From UBA2283 sp041658955 (GTDB taxonomy: Bacteria > Patescibacteriota > Microgenomatia > UBA12405), in the NCBI GenBank assembly GCA_041658955.1, contig JBAZZE010000009.1, forward strand, positions 1-36,754: a stretch of 36,754 bases of DNA, in the 5' to 3' direction. The notes below the pieces were generated by a model. It worked only from the letters and a program-made list of their open reading frames with translations, did no database searches and was not told the DNA's origin. This document shows positions 8,261-15,895 of the stretch, piece after piece. The translations under genes and the position numbers were made by a program. The first letter of the stretch is position 1. Every line of letters begins with the position of its first letter.

Positions 8261-10261
8261 ATGTCTTTTGAACTCGTAACCGACATGGTTCCTTCTGGTG
8301 ATCAGCCAGAAGCTATCTCCAAACTTACCTCAAATATTGAATCAGGCGTAAAACGCCAGACGTTACTTGGTGTCACTGGTTCTGGTAAAACTTTTACGAT
8401 AGCCAATCTCATCGCCAACACTCAACTCCCCACTCTAATTATTTCTCACAATAAGACCTTAGCGGGTCAGTTGTATCAAGAATTCAAAGAATTATTTCCC
8501 AAAAACAAAGTATCTTATTTTGTTTCTTACTACGACTATTACCAGCCGGAGGCTTATATTCCCGCCTCCGATACTTACATTGCTAAAGAAGTTGAAATCA
8601 ATGATCTCATCGACAAACTTCGTCTCGAAGCAACTTCCAATCTTTTTGAAGGTGGTGACAATATTGTTATTGCCTCAGTCTCCTGTATTTACAACATCGG
8701 CGATCCTCGAGTTTTTGGCGATAAGACCTTTGACCTTAAAGTAGGGGATACTTGGAGTCGGCGTCAGCTTTTTGAAGAATTTGTCAAACTTTATTACACC
8801 CGATCAGAGCTTGAATTTAAACGCTCCCAGTTTCGACTGCGTGGCTCAAATGTCGAGATTTGGCCTAGTTCCGCTGATTGGATTATTGCTCTCGAATTTA
8901 GTCCAGAAGACAAAATAGTTTCCATCACTCAACGCAATCCTTTTTCTGGTCATGAATTTGAACTTCAGAAATATCGTCTCTACCCAGCCAAACAATTTGT
9001 AGGTGCCAGCGGTGAATTAAAAGAAATTATCGCCAAAATACGTGAGGATCGAGATATGGAAGTTGAAAAATTTAAATCTCAAAACAAAATTCTTGAAGCC
9101 CATCGACTTGAACAGCGAGTCGAATATGATTTGGAAATGCTTCAGGAACTGGGGTATGTCAACGGAATCGAAAACTATTCACTCTATTTCGAACCCGGTC
9201 GCAAGTCTGGTGATCCACCTTATACTTTAGTAGATTACTTCCGCCACTTGTGGGGTGACAAATTTTTGACAGTTATTGACGAATCTCATGTCACTGTCCC
9301 TCAAGTCCATGGAATGTTTGGAGGAGATCTAGCTCGTAAAACTAACTTAGTAGAGTTTGGATTTCGCCTCCGCAGTGCATTTGATAATCGACCCTTAAAG
9401 TGGGAAGAATTCAATGATCGACTTTCGAAAGTTGTCTATGTTTCTGCCACCCCTTCAGAATTTGAAATAAAAGATTCCCATGATAATGTCATTGAACAAA
9501 TAATTCGCCCCACTGGTCTAGTTGACCCTCCTATCACTGTCAAAGCTACCAAAGATCAAATTCCTGATTTGATAAATGAAATAAAAACCCGTGTTGCCAA
9601 AAAAGAGCGGACCTTAGTAGTCACTATAACCAAAAAAATGTCCGAGGATCTTGCCAATTATCTTTCCGATGAAAAGAAAACTGGAGTCAAATTAAAAGTC
9701 GCCTATCTACATTCCGATATCGAAACCTTAGAACGTTCCGACATCCTCGACAAGCTTCGTTCAGGTGACTTCGATGTCTTAGTTGGCATCAACTTACTTC
9801 GTGAGGGTCTCGATCTTCCTGAAGTCTCTCTAGTTGCCATTCTCGATGCCGATGCCCAAGGTTTCCTCCGCTCTCGTTCATCACTTATTCAATTAATGGG
9901 ACGGGCTTCTCGCAATGTTGAGGGTCAAGTAATTCTTTATGCCGATTCTATTTCTGATGCCATGAATGCCGCCATAAAGGAAGTCAATCGTCGTCGTCAA
10001 ATTCAATTAAAATACAATCAAGAACACGGTATTACCCCTCAAACTATTATTAAAGCTATCCGTGCCCGTATTATTCAAAAGCCAGCTGATAAGACTCTGG
10101 AGATCCCCATTCTTTCTGTCGACCCCTTATCCCTAACTCCAAATCAAAAGAAACGTCACATCTCATCACTCAAAAAGGAAATGCGTACAGCCGCAGCTGA
10201 TCTTGATTTTGAAACAGCCATTGCCCTTCGCGATAAAATCGCCGAAATCGAAAAGAATTAA
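8261..10261 (+). CDS. uvrB: Excinuclease ABC subunit B
   Basis: UvrB is the damage-verifying helicase-like subunit of nucleotide excision repair. The 666-residue protein carries Walker A GVTGSGKT (37-44), the damage-probing beta-hairpin region YYDYYQPEAYIP (about 90-101), the DESH Walker B, helicase motifs including VGINLLREGLDLPEVS and QLMGRASRN, and a C-terminal UVR domain (SLKKEMRTAAADLDFETAIA) that binds UvrC. The frame is open back to 8165, but the family N-terminus (MSFELVTDMVPSGDQPEAI) begins at 8261, where the -10 box also fits, so I chose 8261. Its TAA stop shares a TTAA with the stop of the convergent small gene. Confidence 0.97.
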   Translation: MSFELVTDMVPSGDQPEAISKLTSNIESGVKRQTLLGVTGSGKTFTIANLIANTQLPTLIISHNKTLAGQLYQEFKELFPKNKVSYFVSYYDYYQPEAYIPASDTYIAKEVEINDLIDKLRLEATSNLFEGGDNIVIASVSCIYNIGDPRVFGDKTFDLKVGDTWSRRQLFEEFVKLYYTRSELEFKRSQFRLRGSNVEIWPSSADWIIALEFSPEDKIVSITQRNPFSGHEFELQKYRLYPAKQFVGASGELKEIIAKIREDRDMEVEKFKSQNKILEAHRLEQRVEYDLEMLQELGYVNGIENYSLYFEPGRKSGDPPYTLVDYFRHLWGDKFLTVIDESHVTVPQVHGMFGGDLARKTNLVEFGFRLRSAFDNRPLKWEEFNDRLSKVVYVSATPSEFEIKDSHDNVIEQIIRPTGLVDPPITVKATKDQIPDLINEIKTRVAKKERTLVVTITKKMSEDLANYLSDEKKTGVKLKVAYLHSDIETLERSDILDKLRSGDFDVLVGINLLREGLDLPEVSLVAILDADAQGFLRSRSSLIQLMGRASRNVEGQVILYADSISDAMNAAIKEVNRRRQIQLKYNQEHGITPQTIIKAIRARIIQKPADKTLEIPILSVDPLSLTPNQKKRHISSLKKEMRTAAADLDFETAIALRDKIAEIEKN

Positions 10262-10461
10262 TCTTCTTCCAGATTATTATTTGGTTTAATAATTTTTGGA
10301 GGTGTAGAAGCAAATACTCTCGACAGTGGACTTTTACCGGAATCTCGGGAAATTATATAATCAGCATAACTAAGATCTACTGCTTTACCATCTACGATTA
10401 CTCGAACTGTTCCATCGGGATTTATGGTTACACAAGGTAAGGTCTCTACTTTACCAACCAT
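10258..10461 (-). CDS. Small hypothetical protein (67 aa)
   Basis: I do not recognise this 67-residue protein. Its first half reads like a small beta-hairpin (PCVTINPDGTVRVIVDGKAVDL), and its tail is basic then acidic, ending NNNLEED. No signal peptide, membrane segment or cysteine motif is seen beyond one Cys. The start lies 6 nt after the stop of the upstream 78-aa gene, so both form a two-gene unit transcribed against uvrB. Its stop is nested with the uvrB stop in TTAA. Confidence 0.55.
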   Translation of the reverse strand: MVGKVETLPCVTINPDGTVRVIVDGKAVDLSYADYIISRDSGKSPLSRVFASTPPKIIKPNNNLEED

Positions 10462-10467
10462 ACAACA

Positions 10468-10704
10468 TTAAAAAATCAATCCAAATCCTTTACTATCCAC
10501 CCGAGAATAAAACTGATTAAGCACCGCAATTTGAGCTTCTCCTTCATCAGGTAAACCCGTCAGAGTTACTCGAGTAAAGATTGATTTTTTTGCAGGTGGT
10601 TGTACTTCCCATGGTTTTGCCTCATATCCCAGACCCAACTCACTTGCAGAAGCTTTCATGGCTCGCAATCTAAAATCCAGCGCATCAATAAAATATGATG
10701 ACAT
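10468..10704 (-). CDS. Small hypothetical protein (78 aa)
   Basis: I do not recognise this 78-residue protein. It begins with an amphipathic helix (SSYFIDALDFRLRAMKASAS) and continues with a basic strand-rich half (FTRVTLTGLPDEGEAQIAVL). The start is well supported by a promoter with TTGCAT, a 17-nt spacer and TAGAAT, ending 7 nt before the ATG. It is divergent from uvrA (184-nt gap) and precedes the 67-aa gene. The clear promoter argues that it is a real gene. Confidence 0.6.
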   Translation of the reverse strand: MSSYFIDALDFRLRAMKASASELGLGYEAKPWEVQPPAKKSIFTRVTLTGLPDEGEAQIAVLNQFYSRVDSKGFGLIF

Positions 10705-10711
10705 TAGCCGG

Positions 10712-10740
10712 ATTCTATACCCGACAATATATTAATGCAA
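10712..10740 (-). promoter_or_regulatory. Promoter of the 78-aa/67-aa small-gene unit
   Basis: On the minus strand TTGCAT (10735-10740) is followed by exactly 17 nt and then TAGAAT (10712-10717). The ATG at 10704 comes 7 nt after the -10 box. This is one of the better sigma-70-like promoters in the window and again predicts a leaderless mRNA. Confidence 0.6.
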
Positions 10741-10833
10741 TAACTAGTAAAATTTTTACCGTAATCTTTTGAGAAATTATCAAAAATAACCCAGTGAAAT
10801 TTGCTTATTCGTATATCTTTGTTACTATAAATA

Positions 10834-10853
10834 CCCGAAGACAAACCGAAGAC
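10834..10853 (+). promoter_or_regulatory. Direct repeat upstream of uvrA, candidate operator
   Basis: CCGAAGAC occurs twice, at 10835-10842 and 10846-10853, with an 11-bp period, about one helical turn. It ends 7 nt before the TATAAT at 10861. A similar element precedes uvrB. It overlaps the place where a -35 box would be, so a bound regulator could repress or replace -35 contacts. Confidence 0.4.
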
Positions 10854-10860
10854 TTTGACG

Positions 10861-10866
10861 TATAAT
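10861..10866 (+). promoter_or_regulatory. -10 box of uvrA
   Basis: A consensus TATAAT lies 22 nt before the ATG at 10889, predicting a leader of roughly 15 nt. Unlike most promoters here it is not tight against the start codon, and no Shine-Dalgarno motif lies in the leader. Confidence 0.55.
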
Positions 10867-10888
10867 TAACAATTGTCCTCAAATCAAT

Positions 10889-13606
10889 ATGATTAATAAA
10901 ATAACCGTCAAAGGTGCTCGAGAAAACAACTTAAAAAGCGTCTCGTTTGAGTTCCCCAAAAACCAACTGGTTGTCTTTACCGGCGTCTCCGGATCCGGCA
11001 AATCCAGCATGGCTTTTGACACTTTATTTGCTGAGGGTCAGCGTCGCTATGTCGAATCCCTCTCTTCTTATGCCCGTCAATTTTTAGGTAATATGCATCG
11101 ACCTGAGGTCGATCAAATAGAGGGTCTTTCCCCCAGCATTGCCATCAATCAAAAAGCTATTTCTCACAACCCTCGTTCCACAGTTGGCACTGTTACCGAA
11201 ATCTATGATTATCTTCGACTTTTATTTGCCCGCATCGGTCATCCTCATTGCCCTACTTGTGGCCGCGAAGTTATGCCTCAGACCAGTAAACAAATTGTTA
11301 CCCAAATAATTGACAACGCCAAACTGTACTGTACTCCCACCGCAAACTATCGTTTCTTTATTCTTGCTCCATTAGTTCGTTCTAAAGCAGGGGATCTGCA
11401 TGGTTTATTAGAAAACCTCCGTAAACAAGGCTATAAATGGATTAGGGCCGATGGCAAAATTATTGATCTTTATTCTGACTTTGGCCTAACCAAAACAAAT
11501 AAACATACTATCGAAGCAGTCTGTGATCGGGTTTCTCTCAACTTTGAGCAACTCAAAAAATCTGAAGAAGTTATTTCCCGTCTGATCGATAGTGTTGAGC
11601 AATCACTCAAGCTTAGTAATGGCTTATGTTTAGTTGCCCAAATTAACGATATAGGCTTTGATTTTCCTGACAACCCCACCGATTTAACTGACACTCTCTA
11701 TTCTGAAAACTTTGCCTGCCCGGTTTGTAACCTTTCACTTCCCCAAATCGAACCTCGACTATTTTCCTTTAATTCACCCGAAGGTGCTTGTACCGAATGT
11801 AAGGGTTTAGGTAATAAATATCAAATTGATCGCAGTAAATATCCCGAGTGGAAAGCCCGTTACTTAGAATCACGTTACTTTACCTCTCAGTCAGAAACTA
11901 TCCGTGAAGAATTAGAAAAGTTCATGATTAAAACAAATTGCCCTATTTGTCATGGATCCAGGCTAAACCCCGATGCTTTATCAGTCACTATTGAAGGCAA
12001 AAATATTTATGAAATTTGCCAACAACCTATTGGCGAACTAACCTCTTGGGTCGATGCTCTCGAATCAAAACTTAACAGTTCCAAAGAAAAAGAAATTCTT
12101 GAATCAATCCATCGGGAGATTCATACCCGCCTTGAATTTTTATTAGCTGTTGGTCTTGATTATTTATCTCTCGAAAGAGAAGCTGGAACCTTGTCTTCAG
12201 GCGAGTCACAACGAATTCGTTTGGCATCTCAAATTGGAACTGGTCTTACCGGAGTTCTTTATATTCTCGACGAACCCACTATCGGCCTTCACTCCCGAGA
12301 CAATGACCGACTAATTGGTACTCTCAAAAAACTTCGTGATACTGGCAATTCTGTTGTTGTCGTCGAACATGATGAAGAAGTCATTCGTTGCGCCGATCAT
12401 ATTGTAGATTTTGGTCTACATGCCGGTAAAAACGGCGGAGAAATAGTGGCCCAAGGTAGTCTCGATAGTATTCTTAAAGATAAAAATAGTTTGACAGGCC
12501 AATATTTGTCAGGCAGAAAAATTATTTCGACATCTCTGCAACCAGAAATCGCCCCCAAACACAAATCCATCACTATCAAAGGTGCTCGCCAATGGAATTT
12601 AAAAAATGTTAATGTTTCTTTTCCTCTCAATAAACTTATTTCAGTTACCGGAGTCTCCGGATCTGGTAAATCTACTTTAGTTCATGACACTCTCTATGGA
12701 GGTGTCAGAAAAGCTACTCTCGGTGCTTACTTTGGCACTATTGGCGAGTATGACGAAATTACTGGTGCTGATGGCGTCAAAGATGTATTGTTGGTCGACC
12801 AATCGCCAATTGGGCGCACTCCTAGAAGTAACCCGGCCACTTATACCAAGGTTTTTGATGACGTTCGTGCTCTTCTAGCCCGTACCACCGAAGCCCAGAT
12901 ACGAGGTTACACTGCTTCCCGTTTTTCTTTTAATACCAAAGGTGGCCGTTGTGAGGCATGCCAAGGCCAAGGTCAAATCAAAATTGAAATGCAGTTTTTA
13001 GCCGATATTTACGTTACTTGCGATGAATGCCATGGTACTCGCTTCAAAGATGAAACCTTAGAGGTTTACTATAAAGAAAAAAATATCGACGAAATTCTCA
13101 AACTGACTTTTGATGAGGCAGCTGATTTCTTTAAAAACATTAGCTCATTAAGAAGGAAAATTACTACTATCCAGGAAGCTGGTTTGGGTTATCTCCAATT
13201 AGGTCAACCTAGCAATACTCTCTCTGGAGGAGAATCCCAGAGACTAAAAATAAGCCGAGAACTAGTCAAGCGTTTTAATGGACAGATCCTATATATTCTC
13301 GATGAACCTACCACTGGTCTCCATTTTTATGACATTGATAAATTGATCAAAGTTTTGCGCAAATTGGTTGATATGGGAAATACAGTGGTAGTAATCGAAC
13401 ACAATCTTGATGTCATCAAAAATTCTGATTGGATTGTTGATCTGGGTCCAGAAGGTGGTCATCGTGGCGGTGAAATTCTAGCCTCAGGCACCGTTGAAGA
13501 TATTATTGCCTGTAAAAAAAGTTATACCGGTATCTACCTTAAAAAGCACCTAGATCAACTCGAAGCTATCCGGCCACAAAAGAAAAACGGTAAGATCCAG
13601 CAATAA
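10889..13606 (+). CDS. uvrA: Excinuclease ABC subunit A
   Basis: UvrA is the dimeric ABC ATPase that first detects bulky DNA lesions and delivers UvrB. The 905-residue protein has both ATP-binding modules. The first has GVSGSGKSSMAFDTLFAEG near the N-terminus, with signature SSGESQRIRLASQIG and LDEPTIGLHSRD. The second has GVSGSGKSTLVHDTLY, signature LSGGESQRLKISREL and LDEPTTGLHFYD. Zinc-binding pairs are visible: CPTCG, CPVC with CTEC, CPIC, and CEAC with CDEC. It is slightly shorter than the usual 940 residues. Its 3' end overlaps a convergent small gene by 41 bp. Confidence 0.98.
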   Translation: MINKITVKGARENNLKSVSFEFPKNQLVVFTGVSGSGKSSMAFDTLFAEGQRRYVESLSSYARQFLGNMHRPEVDQIEGLSPSIAINQKAISHNPRSTVGTVTEIYDYLRLLFARIGHPHCPTCGREVMPQTSKQIVTQIIDNAKLYCTPTANYRFFILAPLVRSKAGDLHGLLENLRKQGYKWIRADGKIIDLYSDFGLTKTNKHTIEAVCDRVSLNFEQLKKSEEVISRLIDSVEQSLKLSNGLCLVAQINDIGFDFPDNPTDLTDTLYSENFACPVCNLSLPQIEPRLFSFNSPEGACTECKGLGNKYQIDRSKYPEWKARYLESRYFTSQSETIREELEKFMIKTNCPICHGSRLNPDALSVTIEGKNIYEICQQPIGELTSWVDALESKLNSSKEKEILESIHREIHTRLEFLLAVGLDYLSLEREAGTLSSGESQRIRLASQIGTGLTGVLYILDEPTIGLHSRDNDRLIGTLKKLRDTGNSVVVVEHDEEVIRCADHIVDFGLHAGKNGGEIVAQGSLDSILKDKNSLTGQYLSGRKIISTSLQPEIAPKHKSITIKGARQWNLKNVNVSFPLNKLISVTGVSGSGKSTLVHDTLYGGVRKATLGAYFGTIGEYDEITGADGVKDVLLVDQSPIGRTPRSNPATYTKVFDDVRALLARTTEAQIRGYTASRFSFNTKGGRCEACQGQGQIKIEMQFLADIYVTCDECHGTRFKDETLEVYYKEKNIDEILKLTFDEAADFFKNISSLRRKITTIQEAGLGYLQLGQPSNTLSGGESQRLKISRELVKRFNGQILYILDEPTTGLHFYDIDKLIKVLRKLVDMGNTVVVIEHNLDVIKNSDWIVDLGPEGGHRGGEILASGTVEDIIACKKSYTGIYLKKHLDQLEAIRPQKKNGKIQQ

Positions 13607-13886
13607 GAGTAGCACTCCCAGTATCAGTCCCGATTGTCACTATGCTATTACCATCAACATTCTCACGAACCACATCACCCTCAGTCCTGAGTCTTCTGGA
13701 AGTAACCGGCGCTGCAAATTTTAATGTCACACTTTCCTCTTCCACTCGAGCACTTACCAGTCTGCTTGGAACCACTCCAATCCGAGATAAAACACTTCGT
13801 TTATTTACCATGGCGCCAGTACCATATTCTGTCATTGAACCGTTACCAGGTTCGTGGACTATGTCGACAAATACTTGTAGCTTCAT
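13566..13886 (-). CDS. Small hypothetical protein (106 aa)
   Basis: I do not recognise this 106-residue protein. It looks like an all-beta domain (MKLQVFVDIVHEPGNG, SARVEEESVTLKFAAPV, GNSIVTIGTDTGSATLIAG) and has no signal peptide, membrane segment or cysteine. I prefer the ATG at 13886 over an upstream in-frame ATG at 13901 because TACTAT ends 5 nt before it. The gene is divergent from uvrC and overlaps the last 41 bp of uvrA tail-to-tail. The opposite-strand frame over the same bases looks less protein-like. Confidence 0.55.
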   Translation of the reverse strand: MKLQVFVDIVHEPGNGSMTEYGTGAMVNKRSVLSRIGVVPSRLVSARVEEESVTLKFAAPVTSRRLRTEGDVVRENVDGNSIVTIGTDTGSATLIAGSYRFSFVAG

Positions 13887-13891
13887 GGCAT

Positions 13892-13897
13892 ATAGTA
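13892..13897 (-). promoter_or_regulatory. -10 box of the 106-aa small gene
   Basis: The minus strand reads TACTAT, 5 nt before the ATG at 13886. On the plus strand the same bases contain TATAGT/TAGTAT, which may serve uvrC, so the two divergent promoters overlap within about 26 nt. Confidence 0.45.
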
Positions 13898-13912
13898 TCA
13901 TAAAGATATAAA

Positions 13913-15193
13913 ATGGCTAACCTCGATTTAAAAAAAATCCCATCTTCACCCGGTATCTACATATATCGAGATACTTCAGGTGAAATTATTTATGTTGGTA
14001 AAGCCATCAATCTTAAAAAAAGAGTTACCCAATATTTTCAACGTGATGATGCCCTTGGTCCAAAAACAACCACTCTAGTCGCTCAAATTGACTCTATTGA
14101 AACCAAGGTTGTCGGTTCAGAAATCGAAGCCTTGATTTTGGAAGCCTCATTTATCAAAAAATATCATCCAAAATATAACTCACTGCTAAAAGACGACCGT
14201 AGTTACCAATATATTTGTATAACTAAAGAAAAACTTCCCCGAGTATTCAGCGTTTTCCAATCTCGAGCTGATTCTAAACAAAACCTCTACGGTCCTTTCC
14301 CCAGTGGTTTTGCAGTCAGATCACTATTAAAAATATTACGTCACATATTTCCTTATTACGGGATAAAACAACATCCAAAAACCAAGTGTCTTTATTGTCA
14401 TCTAAATATGTGTCCTGGTCCATCCCCAGATCCAATCGCTTACCGTCACAACATCCATAAAATTAAGAGCATCCTTTCTGGAAAATTCACAACAGTCCAA
14501 AGACAATTAAAAAAAGAAATGCTTTTGGCTTCTTCACTCCACAATTATGAATTAGCTCTAACATTACGTAATCAATTAGAATCTATCAATTACATAGTCT
14601 CAGGTTGGCATAATTTGAACAACTTATTTGAGCAAATTAACTTACCCGAAGATCGACAAAGTTCAGCAATTTCTGAATTGGTCACCACCTTAAAACCATA
14701 TTTGAATTTAACAAAAATTGATCGTATCGAATGTTTTGATATTTCTCAGATGGGAACCAAACATTTTGTGGGTTCGATGACAGTCTGGTTAAATGGTCAT
14801 CTAGATCATTCCCAATATCGTAAATTCAAAATAAATACCAAGGTTACCCCTGATGATCAATTCATGATCAAAGAAGTTGTCTACCGCCGCTTAGGGCATC
14901 CTGAATGGGGGACCCCCGATCTAATTGTGGTTGATGGCGGTAAACCTCAAGTGGCTGCGGCACTCTCTGCAGTCATCCCGAGCGAGCATAGCGAGTCGAA
15001 GGATCTGCCAATCATCGGCTTAGCCAAAAAATTCGAAACCATCGTTATCAAACCTGACGCCGAGTTTATTGAAATAAATTTACCTAAAAATTCTACTGCT
15101 TTAAACCTCCTCCAATCGCTTCGTGACGAAGCTCATCGTTTTGCCAACCGTTACCGGAAATCACTGATGCTAAAATCAATCAATGGTAACTAA
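13913..15193 (+). CDS. uvrC: Excinuclease ABC subunit C, short form lacking the HhH domain
   Basis: UvrC makes the two incisions flanking a lesion. The N-terminal GIY-YIG nuclease (SPGIYIYRDTSGEIIYVGKA, residues 12-31), a UVR-like UvrB-binding segment (about 200-240) and the C-terminal RNase H-like nuclease are present, with FDIS, VDGGK and RDEAHRFA carrying the catalytic Asp/His positions. The protein stops at 426 residues just after RDEAHRF, so the (HhH)2 DNA-binding domain of the usual 600-residue UvrC is absent, and the next gene begins in the overlap. The central cysteines are C159, C162 and C167, not the usual four-Cys pattern. Residues 354-365 (VIPSEHSESKDL) are encoded by an inserted dispersed repeat. 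Confidence 0.95.
   Translation: MANLDLKKIPSSPGIYIYRDTSGEIIYVGKAINLKKRVTQYFQRDDALGPKTTTLVAQIDSIETKVVGSEIEALILEASFIKKYHPKYNSLLKDDRSYQYICITKEKLPRVFSVFQSRADSKQNLYGPFPSGFAVRSLLKILRHIFPYYGIKQHPKTKCLYCHLNMCPGPSPDPIAYRHNIHKIKSILSGKFTTVQRQLKKEMLLASSLHNYELALTLRNQLESINYIVSGWHNLNNLFEQINLPEDRQSSAISELVTTLKPYLNLTKIDRIECFDISQMGTKHFVGSMTVWLNGHLDHSQYRKFKINTKVTPDDQFMIKEVVYRRLGHPEWGTPDLIVVDGGKPQVAAALSAVIPSEHSESKDLPIIGLAKKFETIVIKPDAEFIEINLPKNSTALNLLQSLRDEAHRFANRYRKSLMLKSINGN
14972..15006 (+). repeat. Dispersed palindrome-type repeat inserted in frame in uvrC
   Basis: The 35-nt stretch begins GTCATCCCGAGCGAGC, continues ATAGCGAGTCGAAGG, and ends ATCT. I recognise this as a dispersed element type seen in many bacterial genomes, usually between genes, whose reverse complement begins AGATCCTTCGACTCGC. 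Its ends are complementary (ATCC/GGAT and CGA/TCG). It is GC-rich against its AT-rich surroundings. Here it keeps the frame and encodes VIPSEHSESKDL between VDGGKPQVAAALSA and LPIIGLAKKF. Confidence 0.75.
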
Positions 15194-15893
15194 ACCACCG
15201 CTCGTTTCAGTCATCACTTGTGTCAAAAATAACGAAGTATTTCTTAGAAAATGCCTTAATTCTATCTCTTCCCAAACGTATCCCTATATTGAACACATAA
15301 TTGTCGAAGGTCATTCGACTGACTCTTCGCTTCAGATTATTAATAAATATATATCTGACCATCCTCAAAAAAATATTAAGCTATATATTCGTCCTGCCAA
15401 AGGAATTGCTAATGCCCTAAATTACGGCATTTCCAAAGCATCTGGAAAATATGTTCACATTGTCCATGCCGATGACTACTATTATTCTCGCTATTCAGTT
15501 AGTAAGGCTGTTAATGTCTTTATAAAAAACCCAGGAGTTACCTGGATAGTTGGTAACCATTTATTAGATGTTGATGGTAAAGTAGTCACTTTAGAAAATC
15601 GACTTTTGGCCAAAAAACTGGGAAAGTATCTGATCTGGCTACTTCCCTGGATGTCGCATCAAAATATGTTTTACGACATGGACATCTATAAACATGGTGG
15701 TATGTATGACGAGAGCTATCGTAATTCTCTTGACTATGAACAATGGCTTCGCCTAATCAAAAAAATACCAATTCATGTAGTCAATGAAAAATTCAGTGTA
15801 TTTAGGGTTCACCTAAAGAGTACTACTTTCAACCCCGCGAACCTTCCTAGGTTGTTGTCTGAAAATTTTCGAGCAGTAATTAGTAATCTTTAG
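15183..15893 (+). CDS. Family 2 glycosyltransferase
   Basis: The 236-residue protein has the GT-A fold pattern of family 2: VSVITCVKNNEVFLRKCLNS at the N-terminus, IVEGHSTDSS for the nucleotide-binding Asp, AKGIANALNYGISKASGKYV, and HADDYYY as the metal-binding DxD-type motif. The remainder fits the acceptor-binding half (WIVGNHLLDVDG, LPWMSHQNMFY, DYEQWLRLIKK). It lacks membrane segments. It likely adds a sugar to a surface glycan or glycolipid; the substrate is unknown. Its ATG lies 11 nt inside the end of uvrC, so it is transcribed with uvrC. Confidence 0.88.
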   Translation: MVTKPPLVSVITCVKNNEVFLRKCLNSISSQTYPYIEHIIVEGHSTDSSLQIINKYISDHPQKNIKLYIRPAKGIANALNYGISKASGKYVHIVHADDYYYSRYSVSKAVNVFIKNPGVTWIVGNHLLDVDGKVVTLENRLLAKKLGKYLIWLLPWMSHQNMFYDMDIYKHGGMYDESYRNSLDYEQWLRLIKKIPIHVVNEKFSVFRVHLKSTTFNPANLPRLLSENFRAVISNL

Positions 15894-15895
15894 TT

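Noticed and set aside
13642..13911. Plus-strand frame of 89 codons between uvrA and uvrC
   Set aside because: Ser/Thr-rich with no promoter, and it is antisense to the 106-aa gene that has a well-placed -10 box.
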